Under the pieces are notes generated by a model, which saw nothing but the letters and a program-made list of their open reading frames with translations, had not been told where the DNA came from and ran no database searches. Positions 53,111-62,839 of a DNA stretch of 64,000 bases are shown piece by piece. Made by a program: the position numbers and the translations under genes. The stretch comes from Oscillatoriaceae cyanobacterium M7585_C2015_266 (GTDB lineage: Bacteria; Cyanobacteriota; Cyanobacteriia; Cyanobacteriales; Oscillatoriaceae). Within the stretch, counting starts at the first letter, position 1. Each line of letters begins with the position of its first letter. Location: NCBI GenBank assembly GCA_015295835.1, contig DVEG01000027.1, positions 310,001-374,000 of the forward strand. The letters run 5' to 3'.

Positions 53111-53932
53111 TCAATCACTTGTGCCCTGTTTAGAAATATCTGGCGACGCTTTTAATATATCATTAACTTTTTGGTGTTCAGAGGCTAACCATTCTATTTG
53201 AGAGAGAATCCCTTGCAACATGGCTACCTCAGAGGTAGAAAGCTGTGCGCGGTTGAATATTCTCCGGAATTTTTCCATCCGCGAGGCGACGGTGTGAGGA
53301 TAGAGGTAGCCAATTTGTAGTAAAACATCCTGCAAATGCTGATAATACCTTTCTAAGGCTTCTATTGAAGCTGCAGGTAGGGGGGGAGGGGGAAAGGCGG
53401 ATTTTTCTGCGGTTGTTTGAGAGTGTTGCAGGTTGTCGGGGGAGTAGGCACCTATGGCTGCCTGATACAGTTCGTAAAAACAAATAGCGGCAGCTTGTGC
53501 TAGATTCAAAGAACAATAGGCGCTGCTGGCGGGAATACGGATAAACCGCTGTGCATAATTTAATTCTTCTTTATTCAACCCTCGAGCTTCGGGACCAAAA
53601 ATTAGGGCTGAGGGGGCTTCTAATAACCAAGGTAAGGCGGTACGGGGATGTTCGATTTGGAAGTTTTTTGAGCAAGCGCGCCCCGTTGTAGCGATCGCTC
53701 TCTGACAGTTTTGTAAGGCTTGCGGCAAGGTATCCACCGTAAGAGCTGTTTCCAAAATATCTACCGCATGTACCGCCATCTTCCGGGCATCTTCCCCCAG
53801 GGGATCACACTGAGGGTTTACTAGAATCAACTGCCGCAACTCCATATTTTTCATCACTCGCGCTACTGCTCCCACGTTTAAAGCACCAGCAGGCTCTACT
53901 AAAACAACCCGTACATTATCACCTAAACTCAT
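53111..53932 (-). CDS. SpoU-family RNA methyltransferase, TrmJ-like
   Basis: The 273-residue protein has the SPOUT trefoil-knot motifs: VVLVEPAGALNVGAVARVMK (motif 1), LIFGPEARGLNKEEL (motif 2) and IPASSAYCSLNLAQAAAICF (motif 3). These fit TrmJ, which 2'-O-methylates tRNA position 32. I chose the ATG at 53932 because the longer frame to 54115 adds 61 residues with no homology and overlaps the divergent DUF2256 gene. Confidence 0.88.
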   Translation of the reverse strand: MSLGDNVRVVLVEPAGALNVGAVARVMKNMELRQLILVNPQCDPLGEDARKMAVHAVDILETALTVDTLPQALQNCQRAIATTGRACSKNFQIEHPRTALPWLLEAPSALIFGPEARGLNKEELNYAQRFIRIPASSAYCSLNLAQAAAICFYELYQAAIGAYSPDNLQHSQTTAEKSAFPPPPLPAASIEALERYYQHLQDVLLQIGYLYPHTVASRMEKFRRIFNRAQLSTSEVAMLQGILSQIEWLASEHQKVNDILKASPDISKQGTSD

Positions 53933-54016
53933 CCTAAAAACATCACAAGCAGTTTTTGTAAAATCGCATCTAAATAGTAATAGGGATTGAAATAAACTAA
54001 CACAAACTCCTAGTCT

Positions 54017-54178
54017 ATGGCACGCCAGCGAGCCAAATCGGATTTTCCTGTTAAAATTTGTCCTGTTTGTCAGCGCCCATTTGCTTGGCGCAAAAAATGG
54101 CAAGATTGTTGGCATGAGGTGAAATATTGCTCGGAGCGTTGTCGTAGGCGCAAGTCTCAGGCTAAATCTCAGGATTGA
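54017..54178 (+). CDS. DUF2256 small zinc-ribbon protein
   Basis: The 53-residue protein contains two Cys pairs (CPVCQRPFAWRKKW, CWHEVKYCSERCRRRK) and is the whole of DUF2256. Such proteins are widespread in cyanobacteria; elsewhere they sit near photolyase/cryptochrome genes. The function is unknown. Its TGA overlaps a TTG that can start the isoaspartyl peptidase gene by three bases. Confidence 0.88.
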   Translation: MARQRAKSDFPVKICPVCQRPFAWRKKWQDCWHEVKYCSERCRRRKSQAKSQD

Positions 54179-55176
54179 GAAATGTAGCGCCGCTCAGAGA
54201 TAGATTATCAGTTGTGTTTGAAAATCAAGAGGCAGCACAAGTGCAACCAAAGTTAATTATTCACGGAGGGGCGGGTAGTTCCCTGAAAGGAAAGGGAGGC
54301 GCTGAAAAAGTTCGCCATTCTCTATACAAGGTATTAGAAGATGTATATGCTTTTTTGCTCACAGGTGCTAGTGCAAAGGAAGCTGTTGTGCGGGGCTGTC
54401 GATTGTTGGAAGATGATCCCTGTTTTAATGCTGGAACCGGTTCGGTTTTGCAATCTGATGGGCAAATCCGTATGAGTGCGTCGCTTATGGATGGGCAAAG
54501 GCGGCGTTTTAGTGGCACTATTAATGTATCGCGGGTGCGAAATCCGATTGATTTGGCGTTGTTTTTGCAAGATTCCAGCGATCGCGTTTTATCAGATTAT
54601 GGCTCAGCAGAATTACTCAGGGAGCTACAAATCCCCATCTATGATCCCCTCACAGACATTCGTTTGCAAGAATGGATTCAAGAGCGCAAGCAAAACTTTG
54701 TTAAAGAAATGGCAGGTGTTGTTGCTGAAAAAGAACTTTTGACAGAACCCGGATACGGAACTATTGGCGTTGTTGCACTAGACGCGCATGGATATATTGC
54801 AGCTGGTACTTCTACTGGCGGCAAGGGATTTGAGCGCATTGGGCGTGTCAGTGACTCTGCTATGCCAGCAGGAAATTATGCTACTACTGAAGCTGGTGTA
54901 AGTTGCACCGGAATTGGGGAAGATATAATTGATGAGTGTCTGGCAGCGCGAATTGTGGTGCGAGTAACGGATGGTATGTCTCTGCAAGCTGCTTTTGAAC
55001 GCTCTTTTGCAGAAGCTGAGCAGCATCAGCGAGATTTGGGCGCTATCGGCATTGATGCTACAGGAGCAATGGCTTGGGGCAAAACTAGCCAAGTTATCCT
55101 CGCTGCCTATCACACAGGTGAGAAAATTGGCGATACTTTAGATGCAGGTCCTGGGACTATAGTGAAAATTGTGTAG
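54175..55176 (+). CDS. Isoaspartyl peptidase/L-asparaginase (type III)
   Basis: The 333-residue enzyme is an Ntn hydrolase that cleaves itself before Thr in PGYGTIGVVALD, freeing the nucleophile. Motifs include LIIHGGAGSS, FNAGTGSVLQ, GRVSDSAMPAGNYAT and the AWGKTS C-terminal region. It removes isoaspartyl dipeptides and asparagine. The TTG at 54175 overlaps the end of the DUF2256 gene; a GTG at 54214 is another possible start. Confidence 0.92.
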   Translation: MRNVAPLRDRLSVVFENQEAAQVQPKLIIHGGAGSSLKGKGGAEKVRHSLYKVLEDVYAFLLTGASAKEAVVRGCRLLEDDPCFNAGTGSVLQSDGQIRMSASLMDGQRRRFSGTINVSRVRNPIDLALFLQDSSDRVLSDYGSAELLRELQIPIYDPLTDIRLQEWIQERKQNFVKEMAGVVAEKELLTEPGYGTIGVVALDAHGYIAAGTSTGGKGFERIGRVSDSAMPAGNYATTEAGVSCTGIGEDIIDECLAARIVVRVTDGMSLQAAFERSFAEAEQHQRDLGAIGIDATGAMAWGKTSQVILAAYHTGEKIGDTLDAGPGTIVKIV

Positions 55177-55246
55177 CTTGTAACAGGGTGGGAAAATCAT
55201 ATTTCCTGCCCCTTATTTTTTCAACCGAGATTCGAAATTCAGATAT

Positions 55247-56851
55247 TTAAAAACTAGGAATCTTTATAAAAGATGTCGCTACGCGAAAACCTATATTTTC
55301 TCCCCCAATATCAAACCCAATTCTATTACGATAGGCTGCACGGCAAAATCTAGAATAAATATCCCACGAGCACCCACGCAACAAACGTATTCCCTTTTTC
55401 CCTCCAGTCTCCCAAACACTCCCATCACTCGGCGCACCATCGTAATTGTCATGCCAAGGATCGGCAATCCACTCCCAAACATTACCATGCATGTCGTATA
55501 AACCAAAAGCATTTGGCGGAAAACTCCCTACTGGTGTTGTCTTCCCCCTATATATCCCTCTTGGCTCTAATGCATAAGTGTCAGCAGCATTATAATTGGC
55601 TAATTCTGATGTAATTGTCTCTCCAAAATAAAATGGTGTGGTAGTGCCTGCACGGGCAGCATATTCCCATTCGGCTTCACTCGGAAGTCTATACTCTCGC
55701 CCTGTTTTCCGAGTTAATCGCACACAAAATTCTACTGCTTCCTCCCATGATACGCTATCTACTGGTAAATTATCTCCTTTGAAATAAGAAGGATTTGGTT
55801 TCAATGGTATCTTGACTTGAGGTAAGGCGGCAACTGCTCTCCACTGTGCTTGTGTAACTGTATATTTTCCCATAAAAAAAGATGCAACTGTAACTCGACG
55901 CTGTGGGCTTTCAGAGTTTGAGCGCCCTTTCTCTGTTTCGGGAGAGCCCATGAGAAATGTTCCCGCTGGTATTAATACCATATCCATCGTTATGCCATTC
56001 CCTAAGTTTTCACTAAAGTATTGCGCTTCGTGCTTTTCAGATTTTATTTTCTCTCCTTTTTCATTGATGGTTATGGTTTCAAAGCTAAATGTTTTTAGTG
56101 GAGGTGGTGTCGCTTGGGCAAAATGAGCATTCTCAATATATGTCTTGATGGGTATCCCCCAACTAAATGTCTCTATTTTTGCTTGTAACTGGGATTCTAT
56201 TTCGGATTTCTGCTCTTGCGATAGTTTGGCTAAATCTGCTTTTCCATGAATGGCAATTACTTCTCCCTCTTTGTTTATTATTGGGCTGCCACTCATTCCA
56301 CTAAAGGTGCTTGCATTGTAGGAAATGGCGTATCCCTGTGGTAAGGGCGGCTTTTGTATGTTTGTTATCTCTCCGCTTGAAAATTGCAAAATTAATCTCT
56401 CTTCTCCTAATCTTTGAGGATAGCCAAATACTCTGACGCGCTCACCTAGTTTTAATTTATCGGAATTTCCTAATTTTAATGTTTCATACCGGCAAGTTTC
56501 CCCTCCCGCCGGAAATGTTACTAGCGCTAAGTCGTAATCCCCTGGTAAGTATTTTACTATCGCATATTTTGCTTCTTCAATCAATTTGTTACTATAGTCT
56601 GTTAAAAGCAATCTTTTTTTTCCTTCTACGACGTGGGCTGTTGTTATTACTGTGCATCTTCCTGCTTCTCCTTTTACAAAAAATCCTGTGCCGTGCTCTG
56701 CTTTCTCTGTCTCTCCGTTACTGATTAATACTATGCTTTTTTCTACAATAGCACGAATCTCTTCTGGTGTTTTTTCTCTCCCACATCCGCTTATTGCTAA
56801 TACAACAATTATTCCTACTATAACTGTTATCAAATAGTGCCGCTTTTTCAT
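55247..56851 (-). CDS. Lipoprotein: trypsin-like protease fused to SUMF1 (FGE-type) domain
   Basis: From the ATG at 56851, with AGGGGGG upstream, the product has 534 residues. A signal helix and lipobox end at Cys23 (AISGC). A trypsin/DegP-like domain follows, with His73 (TTAHVV), Asp107 (DYDLALV) and Ser187 (FSGMSGSP). The C-terminal SUMF1 domain (about 285-525) has IPAGTFLMGSPE, RLPSEAEWEYAARAG and MHGNVWEWIAD, and ends in GENIGFRVA. The Cys pair of true formylglycine-generating enzymes is not found in the RGCSWDIYSRFCRAAYR segment, so oxidase activity is doubtful. The protein is probably anchored in the periplasm or outer membrane. Confidence 0.87.
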   Translation of the reverse strand: MKKRHYLITVIVGIIVVLAISGCGREKTPEEIRAIVEKSIVLISNGETEKAEHGTGFFVKGEAGRCTVITTAHVVEGKKRLLLTDYSNKLIEEAKYAIVKYLPGDYDLALVTFPAGGETCRYETLKLGNSDKLKLGERVRVFGYPQRLGEERLILQFSSGEITNIQKPPLPQGYAISYNASTFSGMSGSPIINKEGEVIAIHGKADLAKLSQEQKSEIESQLQAKIETFSWGIPIKTYIENAHFAQATPPPLKTFSFETITINEKGEKIKSEKHEAQYFSENLGNGITMDMVLIPAGTFLMGSPETEKGRSNSESPQRRVTVASFFMGKYTVTQAQWRAVAALPQVKIPLKPNPSYFKGDNLPVDSVSWEEAVEFCVRLTRKTGREYRLPSEAEWEYAARAGTTTPFYFGETITSELANYNAADTYALEPRGIYRGKTTPVGSFPPNAFGLYDMHGNVWEWIADPWHDNYDGAPSDGSVWETGGKKGIRLLRGCSWDIYSRFCRAAYRNRIGFDIGGENIGFRVATSFIKIPSF

Positions 56852-57091
56852 TCGCCCCCCTATCATATTACGGCACACTCCTGTAATAATTTAAATTTGG
56901 CTTGCTAAACCGGTAGTCAAGAATGATTTAAAAATAGTTTATCTTTTGTTAAAGAAGGTAGGGGGCGAGGCTAGTATGATAAAACCTGAGATTATATGAC
57001 GCTACATTTTCCCACGGTAACATTATATGTCAATTGGAAGGGGATGTCAAGAGATTTTAGGAAAATTTTAGGATATTTAATTGTAAAAAAT

Positions 57092-57106
57092 GGAGGCAGA
57101 GCCTCC
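57092..57106 (-). terminator. Terminator of glmU
   Basis: On the minus strand GGAGGC-TCT-GCCTCC is a perfect 6-bp hairpin followed by ATTTTTTAC. It lies 42 bases after the glmU stop. Confidence 0.8.
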
Positions 57107-57148
57107 GGATGATAGAGGTTGGTAAAAATACGACTAGAAATGATAGGT

Positions 57149-58516
57149 TTAATTTTTTTGTTCGTCTTTTTTCTTCATTCGCCAACCGGGTTTGACTACT
57201 TGACGCGCTCGCGCAATAACTAAACTATCACTTGGTACATTTTCTGTTACTACAGAGCCGGCTGCAACGGTGACATTTTCTCCTAATACAACTGGTGCTA
57301 CTAAAACGCTATTGGAACCGACTTTTGTACCGCTGCCGATGTGAGTAGGATGTTTATTTATGCCGTCGTAGTTAGCAGTGATAGCGCCTGCACCAATGTT
57401 AACGCGATCGCCTATGGTAGCATCACCTATATACGCTAAGTGAGCTGCATTATTTTTCTCACCAAGCTTACTATTTTTCATTTCTACAAAATTTCCGATG
57501 CGGCAATTTTCGCCAATAATAGTATGAGCTCTTAAGTGGGCGTAAGGACCTACTCTTGTTCCTGCTGCTATTTTACTATCAGAAATTACTGAATACAAAA
57601 CAGTTACATTTTGACCTATTTCGCTGTTTTCAATTAAGCTACCTGGACCTATTCTACAGCCAGATTGAATTATGGTATTGCCACGCAGATGAGTTTGTGG
57701 TTCAATAATTACATCTGGGTATAATTTTACTGTATCATCAATAGTGATACTATCGGGATCAATAAGAGTGACGCCGGCTGCCATCCAAGTATCTTTGATC
57801 CGCGTTTGTAAGATATTATAAGCTGTGGCTAGTTGTTTGCGATCGTTGACACCGAGAATTTCTTGATAGTCTTCGATATCTACTACCATTACGGGATTGA
57901 GATAATTTACTGCATCTGTTAGGTAGTATTCTTTTTGGTCATTTTCTGCTTTGAGATTGGGCAAAACTTTTGCTAAAGCAGGCCAATTAAAACAATAAAT
58001 GCCTGCATTGACGCGGCGATTTTGTTTTTGAGCGGGAGTACAGTCTCTGTCTTCTACTATTTCTTTAAGGATATTGTTGTTGTCGCAAAATACTCGTCCG
58101 TAGCCTTGGGGATTGGGTAGGTAAGCGGCGATGAGGGTAGCGGCGTTGCGATTTTTTTTGTGGGTTGTTAATAGTAATTCGATGGTTTCGGGGCGTAACA
58201 GGGGTACGTCACCGTTGAGTACGATTAAGTCGCCTTCAAATCCTTCTAGGTATGGTAGGAGTTGTTGTACTGCGTGCCCGGTTCCTAGTTGTTGTGTTTG
58301 CTCAACGAATTCGATGTCGGGATAGGATTTGAGGGATTGTTTGACTAAGTCGCCTCCGTATCCGATGATGACAAATTTTCTCAAGGGGTGGAGTGGGAGA
58401 CAGCTATTGACTATTCGTTCGATGAGCGATCGCCCTGCTAATGAATGTAAGACTTTGGGCAGAGCAGATTTCATTCGTGTTCCGCGTCCTGCCGCAAGAA
58501 TTGCTACTGCTACCAT
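57149..58516 (-). CDS. glmU: Bifunctional UDP-GlcNAc pyrophosphorylase/GlcN-1-P acetyltransferase
   Basis: The 455-residue enzyme makes UDP-N-acetylglucosamine for peptidoglycan and lipopolysaccharide. The N-terminal pyrophosphorylase domain (about 1-225) has [20 protein letters not shown] and [11 protein letters not shown]. The C-terminal half is a left-handed beta-helix of hexapeptide repeats with the acetyltransferase site ([34 protein letters not shown]). Confidence 0.96.
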   Translation of the reverse strand: MVAVAILAAGRGTRMKSALPKVLHSLAGRSLIERIVNSCLPLHPLRKFVIIGYGGDLVKQSLKSYPDIEFVEQTQQLGTGHAVQQLLPYLEGFEGDLIVLNGDVPLLRPETIELLLTTHKKNRNAATLIAAYLPNPQGYGRVFCDNNNILKEIVEDRDCTPAQKQNRRVNAGIYCFNWPALAKVLPNLKAENDQKEYYLTDAVNYLNPVMVVDIEDYQEILGVNDRKQLATAYNILQTRIKDTWMAAGVTLIDPDSITIDDTVKLYPDVIIEPQTHLRGNTIIQSGCRIGPGSLIENSEIGQNVTVLYSVISDSKIAAGTRVGPYAHLRAHTIIGENCRIGNFVEMKNSKLGEKNNAAHLAYIGDATIGDRVNIGAGAITANYDGINKHPTHIGSGTKVGSNSVLVAPVVLGENVTVAAGSVVTENVPSDSLVIARARQVVKPGWRMKKKDEQKN

Positions 58517-58739
58517 TTTTTTATTAGTCTATTTTTCTTTATGGAGTATACCGCGCTTTTTGTTTCCGCAGTCTTTTTATCTCTCAAACTTTATAAAAAT
58601 TTGAGGTTGATAGTTTTTATTCTCTTATCAAGGTTGCTTTTCCGGTTTTCTATTCAAACATGGTTTGAAAATGGGGCGATCGCTTTTTAGGGATAGGTTC
58701 AGGGAGTTTAAAAGTGCTCCCCGACATATATCAATCTTA

Positions 58740-59771
58740 CTATATTGGCGAAACTTCTGCATTTATTAGTTCACCAGTGATTGGTTTCAATTCAGTTGTT
58801 CTCAGATTTTGGCTACGAATGAATTCAGTAAATTTTTGGATTAGTTCGGGATTGCGCCAGCCTTTGCGAGTTTCTTCGGCTATAATTTCTAGGGCTGCTT
58901 CGGGTGTGAGGGGTTGTTTGTAGGGGCGTTCGCTAGTGAGAGCGTCATAAATGTCGATGATTTGAAATACTTGAGCTATATATGGGATGTTGTTTCCTTT
59001 GAGACCTTCGGGGTAGCCGCTGCCATCCCAGCGTTCATGATGAGAGCGGATAATCGGTAGCACGCCTCGCATTGTCCGTAGGGGTTTGCAGATTTGTTCG
59101 CCTATTAAAACGTGTTGGTTCATTATTTCTCGCTCTTCGGGGGTCAATGGCCCTTTTTTCAGTAGTATGGCGTCGGGAATACCGATTTTGCCGATGTCGT
59201 GGAGGTAACTGCCCCATATTAAGTCTTTGATTTCTGAGCGTGAGAGTTTAAGATATTCGCCAAATGCTTTGCTTAGGATTACTAGCCGTTCGCAGTGATC
59301 TCCTGTATTTGGATCGCGACTTTCTACGGCGCGAGCGAGAGAAAATAGTACTTGTGCGGCGTGATCGAGGTCTTCGTTGAGGCGTTTTTGACGGATGAGG
59401 GATTTGACGCGGGCTGAGAGTTCTAAATGATCGAAGGGTTTGGTGAGGAAGTCGTCGCCGCCGGCTTCTATTCCTTTGATGCGCGCTCGCCTATCGTTGA
59501 GGGCGGTAATAAATATTACCGGTATCAGGCGTGTCTGTTCGTCTTGTTTTAAACGCCGACACACCTCGAACCCATCCATTCCTGGCATCATTACGTCTAG
59601 CAGGATCAAGTCGGGATCTGTTTCGCCGACACTTTTCAGAGCCTCTGGCCCACTTTCTGCTTCGTATACTTCGTAGCCTTCTACTGACAGCAGGGCTACC
59701 GCTGTCATGCGACTTGCTGGATGGTCGTCTACTACGAGAACTTTTGGCTTTTCTGATTCGAGAAACGTCAC
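58740..59771 (-). CDS. Response regulator with HD-GYP domain
   Basis: The 343-residue protein has a receiver (residues 8-125, Asp59) and an HD-GYP domain (about 140-330) with HDIGKIGIPD and HHERWDGSGYPEGL. HD-GYP domains hydrolyse cyclic di-GMP. It should therefore lower c-di-GMP on phosphorylation, affecting motility or adhesion. The GTG start has AAGGAG five bases upstream. No cognate kinase is adjacent. Confidence 0.92.
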   Translation of the reverse strand: MTFLESEKPKVLVVDDHPASRMTAVALLSVEGYEVYEAESGPEALKSVGETDPDLILLDVMMPGMDGFEVCRRLKQDEQTRLIPVIFITALNDRRARIKGIEAGGDDFLTKPFDHLELSARVKSLIRQKRLNEDLDHAAQVLFSLARAVESRDPNTGDHCERLVILSKAFGEYLKLSRSEIKDLIWGSYLHDIGKIGIPDAILLKKGPLTPEEREIMNQHVLIGEQICKPLRTMRGVLPIIRSHHERWDGSGYPEGLKGNNIPYIAQVFQIIDIYDALTSERPYKQPLTPEAALEIIAEETRKGWRNPELIQKFTEFIRSQNLRTTELKPITGELINAEVSPI

Positions 59772-60063
59772 TGCAACTCCTTGCCAATTAAAACTATATA
59801 TGCTTTTGAGCCATGAGTAGCCACCTTATAATAATCGTTGTTTATGAACCCTTACTTTTATTATTTTGAGATTATTTTTGGTTCTTTTTACTTCTCATTC
59901 TTGGCATTTTTAAGTTTTTATTTTTTGCCTTGGGATCAACGATTTTAAATGGGGCATAAATAGAAAGCTGAGTTTATATACCTGGCTTGGTAATTTTCCT
60001 ATTTCTAGATTGGCATATTTTTCGGTATTTGCCCAGCTTTTGCAAAATTTTGTAACATTTAAT
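59772..60063. other. Gene-free region, 292 bases
   Basis: Separates the HD-GYP gene from the end of mnmD, both on the minus strand. A/T-rich, with no repeat, terminator or short gene that I can support. Confidence 0.4.
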
Positions 60064-60954
60064 CTATTTATTTTCGGCGGTTTTTTGTAGATAAGGAAAT
60101 GACCAGCGCTTTTTCCAATGCGAGGAAGGCTCTAGGGAGGAGGCTTGTTGTTCGAGTATGCGTCGCTGGGCGATCGCAAATGCTGAATCTTTTAGGTAAG
60201 GATCGCGGTATGGCACTGCTGCCCTTGTTTGTAAGTGTTCTTGCTCTTGCTGGGAAAGTCTTGGTAAAGAGGTCAAAAAGCAAGCCACTGTTCCGGGGGA
60301 TTTTCGCCCTATTGGTGTTGTTGAACCAATGTTCAATCCGGCTGCAATTAAGGCGGTTCTTACTGCTGCTGAGCAGGAATAAGTGGCTAAATAACCGTCT
60401 GGCTTAAGGCATTTAGCGACTAAGCTTAAAAATTCTACTGTCCACAATTGCGGACAAACGGCTGGAGAGAAGGGATCAAGAAATATAGCATCGGCTTGGA
60501 AATGCTGATAGATTTCTTGAATAGTTTGTCGTGCGTCTCCTATTAGCAACTGCCCTTGAAATTTATCTGTTTTTACATAGCAATTTTCTGCTAGTTGGGC
60601 CAAAAGTTGGGGAATGGGAGACTGCCACTGATTTAAGAACTGGGAAGCGCTCGCTGCTCTTGGCACGTCTATATCTATTTCCAACCCTATACATTCAATT
60701 CTGCACTGGGGATTTTCTGCCCAAATTTTCGCCAAAGCCGCTGCCGTATTATACCCCAACCCATAACAAATGTCAAGAATTTTTATTACTGGTTGTTTGG
60801 CTTTGAGTAACAGTTGAGTCGGCTCGACAAATTTGCGTTCTGCTTCTTGTTTGGCACCCCCTAAGGAGTGAAAGGTTTGACTAAATTCAAGGGAGAAAAA
60901 TGTGAACGAACCGTCTGCTGTCTGTTGGGTTATAAATTTTTCTAGCTCCTGCAT
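60064..60954 (-). CDS. mnmD: tRNA 5-methylaminomethyl-2-thiouridine methyltransferase, MnmD-like
   Basis: The 296-residue protein is the free-standing methyltransferase domain of MnmC: DGSFTFFSLEFSQTFHSLGG at the start, the SAM-binding ILDICYGLGYNTAAA, DAIFLDPFSPAVCPQLWT and LATYSCSAAVRTAL. It methylates nm5s2U in tRNA wobble positions to mnm5s2U. No fused FAD-dependent oxidase domain is present. Confidence 0.9.
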   Translation of the reverse strand: MQELEKFITQQTADGSFTFFSLEFSQTFHSLGGAKQEAERKFVEPTQLLLKAKQPVIKILDICYGLGYNTAAALAKIWAENPQCRIECIGLEIDIDVPRAASASQFLNQWQSPIPQLLAQLAENCYVKTDKFQGQLLIGDARQTIQEIYQHFQADAIFLDPFSPAVCPQLWTVEFLSLVAKCLKPDGYLATYSCSAAVRTALIAAGLNIGSTTPIGRKSPGTVACFLTSLPRLSQQEQEHLQTRAAVPYRDPYLKDSAFAIAQRRILEQQASSLEPSSHWKKRWSFPYLQKTAENK

Positions 60955-61079
60955 AGGAGTGCGATCGCCTGCTGTAATAAAATCAAGTTTTCTGACATTT
61001 AAAAATATAAATTGCTAACTATAGAAGCGAAGGCTATTTCTAGCAACAAACTAGAAAAACTAGAAAAAACTAGAAAAGA

Positions 61080-61098
61080 GATGGGTAAAACACCCATC
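61080..61098 (-). terminator. Terminator of the DUF5132 cluster
   Basis: On the minus strand GATGGGT-GTTTT-ACCCATC is a 7-bp hairpin followed by TCTTTTCTAG and further T-runs. It lies 29 bases after the DUF5132 stop and marks the end of the HMA2 gene run. Confidence 0.75.
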
Positions 61099-61126
61099 CC
61101 TTAAATTTCATTGCCCGACGAGGAGT

Positions 61127-61408
61127 TTAATCTTCCGGCGATGTAACTCCTCCATTTAACTGAGTTTTTTGCATTTGTTCTTCTGCTAGTTCAGCTCTTG
61201 CCTCTGCGACTAAATCTTCTAGTACTTCACCTGCTTCTGCAATTATACCTTTACTCTTTTCATATAGAGAAATTCCTCCCTTAATAGCAGCTTTGGCAAG
61301 GGGTTTGCCAACTCCAGCGATAACAGGAAGCAGGATGACGGCTCCAATTCCGGCCACCAATCCAGCTGGGCCAACATCTTCTAATAAATCCCCGAATTTT
61401 AGTGCCAT
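61127..61408 (-). CDS. DUF5132 membrane protein
   Basis: The 93-residue protein starts MALKFGDLLEDVGPAGLVAG, has one membrane helix (about 12-34) and a long acidic helix (EVLEDLVAEARAELAEEQ). The pattern fits DUF5132. Members of this family commonly lie beside HMA2-type proteins and P-type ATPases. The ATG has GGAGG nine bases upstream. It is the last gene of the run. Confidence 0.82.
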   Translation of the reverse strand: MALKFGDLLEDVGPAGLVAGIGAVILLPVIAGVGKPLAKAAIKGGISLYEKSKGIIAEAGEVLEDLVAEARAELAEEQMQKTQLNGGVTSPED

Positions 61409-61448
61409 AGCATCTATCCTCCAGTAATATAGATTTCACACTTATTGT

Positions 61449-62804
61449 TTAAGAAATTGCCCCCGCATCTTTCAACCCTGCAATTAGAGCGTGTATCGGA
61501 GGCAAGCCTGCACGTAAGCCCTGAATTGTGGAGCGGATGGTTTGCCAGAAACAGGGCCATATGTTAAGTGGTTCTTCTGCTTCGGTTTTGCAGAGTATTG
61601 CTTGTGTTTGTGGTGTTTGTAGGGATGGCTCTATTCCTCCTTCTTCTTCAGTTTGTATTAAGGGTTCTATCTCTTTCTCATCTGTAGCGATCGCGTTTGT
61701 ATTTTCAGCCGTTTCACTTTCCATTGATTCTGGAGTGCTTTCTTCTATTTCAATTTTACTCTCTTCTTCTGAGGTATAATTATTATTTTCGCTTTCAATA
61801 AAAGTTGTTTCGGTTACACTTGTGAGTTCCGAAACAGATTCCTCTTCAGAAGGATTTTCCGTTTCAGCCGGGATATCAAGGGTAGCCTCGGTGGTATCAG
61901 CGGCGGTATCGCTGACTGTTTCGTATGCTGCTGTTATTTTATCATTTTCTGGGGGTTTTATTTCTAGAGGTGGTGTTGGTGGGGGAGGGGCTTTTACTTC
62001 GGCGGCATCTTGAATTAGCTCGGTGATGCGCGATCGCATTTGCCCAGGGGATAGTAAGCTTATATCATATGTTATTATTATTGCTCCCGCTCTTGTATTT
62101 ACCCGCACCCCCGTAACACCTTCTGTTGATTCGACTAACTGTTGCAAGCGTTGAGCATATTCGATATCTTCAGCAATTCGCGGTACTTGAAATCTTACTC
62201 TTCCTGGGATAGCATGAACGATATCATAGGTAATTTTAGGTGGTGTTTGGTTTTCTACTTGTGACGGTAAAAACCCATTTTTTTGCCATTGCTCATGTTC
62301 ATATGGCATAGTCTGTTCGCTTGAATTTTCCTTTCTTAAAAGCGGGGAGACTGGTAGCAATACAGATTTTTCCCAATCCAATTGCTCAATTTCCTTAATT
62401 AGCTCGCGAGTAGCGCTAGCTGTTAATATATAAGCCAGTATTGCTCGCCACCCCACAAGCTTTAATCCTCTTGCAACTAGCAGCCCTGTCAAAATTGGCA
62501 GAAAAGTTTTTCCTTGTTTTTTCCAATAGGCGGCAGACTTCCAAGTAGCCAAGGTATCGTTTTTGATTGTTTCTGTGACGCCATACTGTTGCAATTGCTC
62601 TAACAACTGTGGCAGGGGCAGAGTCAGGGCATCAAAATAAACAGTCAAACTGCCCGTTTCTACATTTTTGCGTATTTCGTAAACGCCTGTTTGCTGACGC
62701 AACTGTGTTGCTAGCGTCTCTAGTGTTGATTGCATTTCTTTACCGCTTACACGCAATCGAATACGATTTTTTAGCGCGTGTACGATTTCAACCTTGTCAG
62801 TCAT
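61449..62804 (-). CDS. Protein with two HMA2-type domains and an acidic linker
   Basis: The 451-residue protein has an HMA2-type domain at about residues 4-80 (IVHALKNRIRLRV, VETGSLTVYFD), a hydrophobic pair (about 98-128), and a second HMA2-type domain at about 190-268 (IVHAIPGRVRFQV, NTRAGAIIITYD). A Glu/Thr/Ser-rich acidic region (270-415) follows, with a C-terminal helix. The CxxC of classic HMA domains is absent from both copies, so metal binding, if any, must use other residues. It lies 40 bases upstream of the DUF5132 gene. Confidence 0.8.
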   Translation of the reverse strand: MTDKVEIVHALKNRIRLRVSGKEMQSTLETLATQLRQQTGVYEIRKNVETGSLTVYFDALTLPLPQLLEQLQQYGVTETIKNDTLATWKSAAYWKKQGKTFLPILTGLLVARGLKLVGWRAILAYILTASATRELIKEIEQLDWEKSVLLPVSPLLRKENSSEQTMPYEHEQWQKNGFLPSQVENQTPPKITYDIVHAIPGRVRFQVPRIAEDIEYAQRLQQLVESTEGVTGVRVNTRAGAIIITYDISLLSPGQMRSRITELIQDAAEVKAPPPPTPPLEIKPPENDKITAAYETVSDTAADTTEATLDIPAETENPSEEESVSELTSVTETTFIESENNNYTSEEESKIEIEESTPESMESETAENTNAIATDEKEIEPLIQTEEEGGIEPSLQTPQTQAILCKTEAEEPLNIWPCFWQTIRSTIQGLRAGLPPIHALIAGLKDAGAIS

Positions 62805-62839
62805 TTTTTACTCCCATCCCCTTGTTTTTATTTTTCACT

